Below the pieces are notes generated by a model. That model had not been told where the DNA came from. It made no database searches and saw only the letters and a list, made by a program, of their open reading frames with translations. From the NCBI GenBank assembly GCA_964371155.1, contig CAYJLI010000062.1, forward strand, positions 1 through 12,420: DNA of 12,420 bases, written 5' to 3'. This document shows, piece by piece, positions 12,369 to 12,420 of this stretch. The translations under genes and the position numbers were made by a program. The stretch's first letter is position 1, and each line of letters starts with the position of its first letter. The DNA comes from CAYJEQ01 sp964371155. Its GTDB lineage: Bacteria; Bacillota; Clostridia; Oscillospirales; Ruminococcaceae.

Positions 12369-12420
12369 AAACACAATTATGCATTATAATAGTTATTTAT
12401 CGTCTTTATGTTTATTATAT

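Noticed and set aside
1..12420. CRISPR array, tRNA or rRNA genes, transposase or phage genes
   Set aside because: I found no regularly spaced repeat-spacer units, no cloverleaf-like sequences with a CCA end, no rRNA-like stretches and no transposase or integrase frames.

Overview
The window looks like chromosomal DNA of an anaerobic, endospore-forming, low-GC member of the Clostridia. The evidence is an oxygen-sensitive [FeFe]-hydrogenase operon, the sporulation protease SpoIVB, clostridial-type ribosome-binding sites and AT-rich intergenic DNA. Nearly all genes lie on the minus strand; the one clear exception is a small SLOG-fold gene at 7888-8229.

Layout, left to right. 71-4789: a four-gene minus-strand hydrogen operon. 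In transcription order it encodes a small [2Fe-2S] thioredoxin-like ferredoxin, a PAS-containing putative sensory [FeFe] hydrogenase, a SpoIIE/PP2C-type phosphatase, and a group-B-type [FeFe] hydrogenase with an intact H-cluster signature. This order matches the hfsABCD type of cluster known from thermophilic clostridia. It has a clear sigma-A-type promoter (4761-4789), a near-perfect Rex (NADH/NAD+ sensor) operator at the expected transcription start (4737-4754), and a 21-bp-stem hairpin at its end. The likely logic is that Rex senses the NADH/NAD+ ratio at the promoter, while the PAS hydrogenase senses H2 or redox state and signals through the phosphatase. 4909-6230: two tandem paralogous type IV-like prepilins with their own promoter and no assembly genes in view. 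6310-7603: spoIVB, not followed by spo0A. 7831-8290: a monocistronic SLOG gene with promoter and terminator. 8388-8635: a gene-free, highly structured element bounded by two near-identical C/G-rich hairpins, probably an undescribed structured RNA or a non-autonomous hairpin-ended element. 8670-10792: three minus-strand envelope genes encoding a small four-helix membrane protein, a DUF4358-type lipoprotein and a membrane-anchored SGNH hydrolase. 10793-11314: an AT-rich spacer with a cluster of DnaA-box-like 9-mers. 11315-12037: a membrane-anchored protein that resembles a degenerate LytR-CpsA-Psr domain. 12062-12420: a repeat-rich spacer ending in an extended -10 promoter that points out of the window to the right.

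The strongest points for follow-up are the structured 248-nt element, the Rex box on the hydrogen-sensing operon with the altered active-site residues of the sensor hydrogenase, and the DnaA-box-like cluster with no dnaA beside it. Several start codons have been moved from the longest open frame to the one supported by a Shine-Dalgarno sequence (6173, 7888, 12037).
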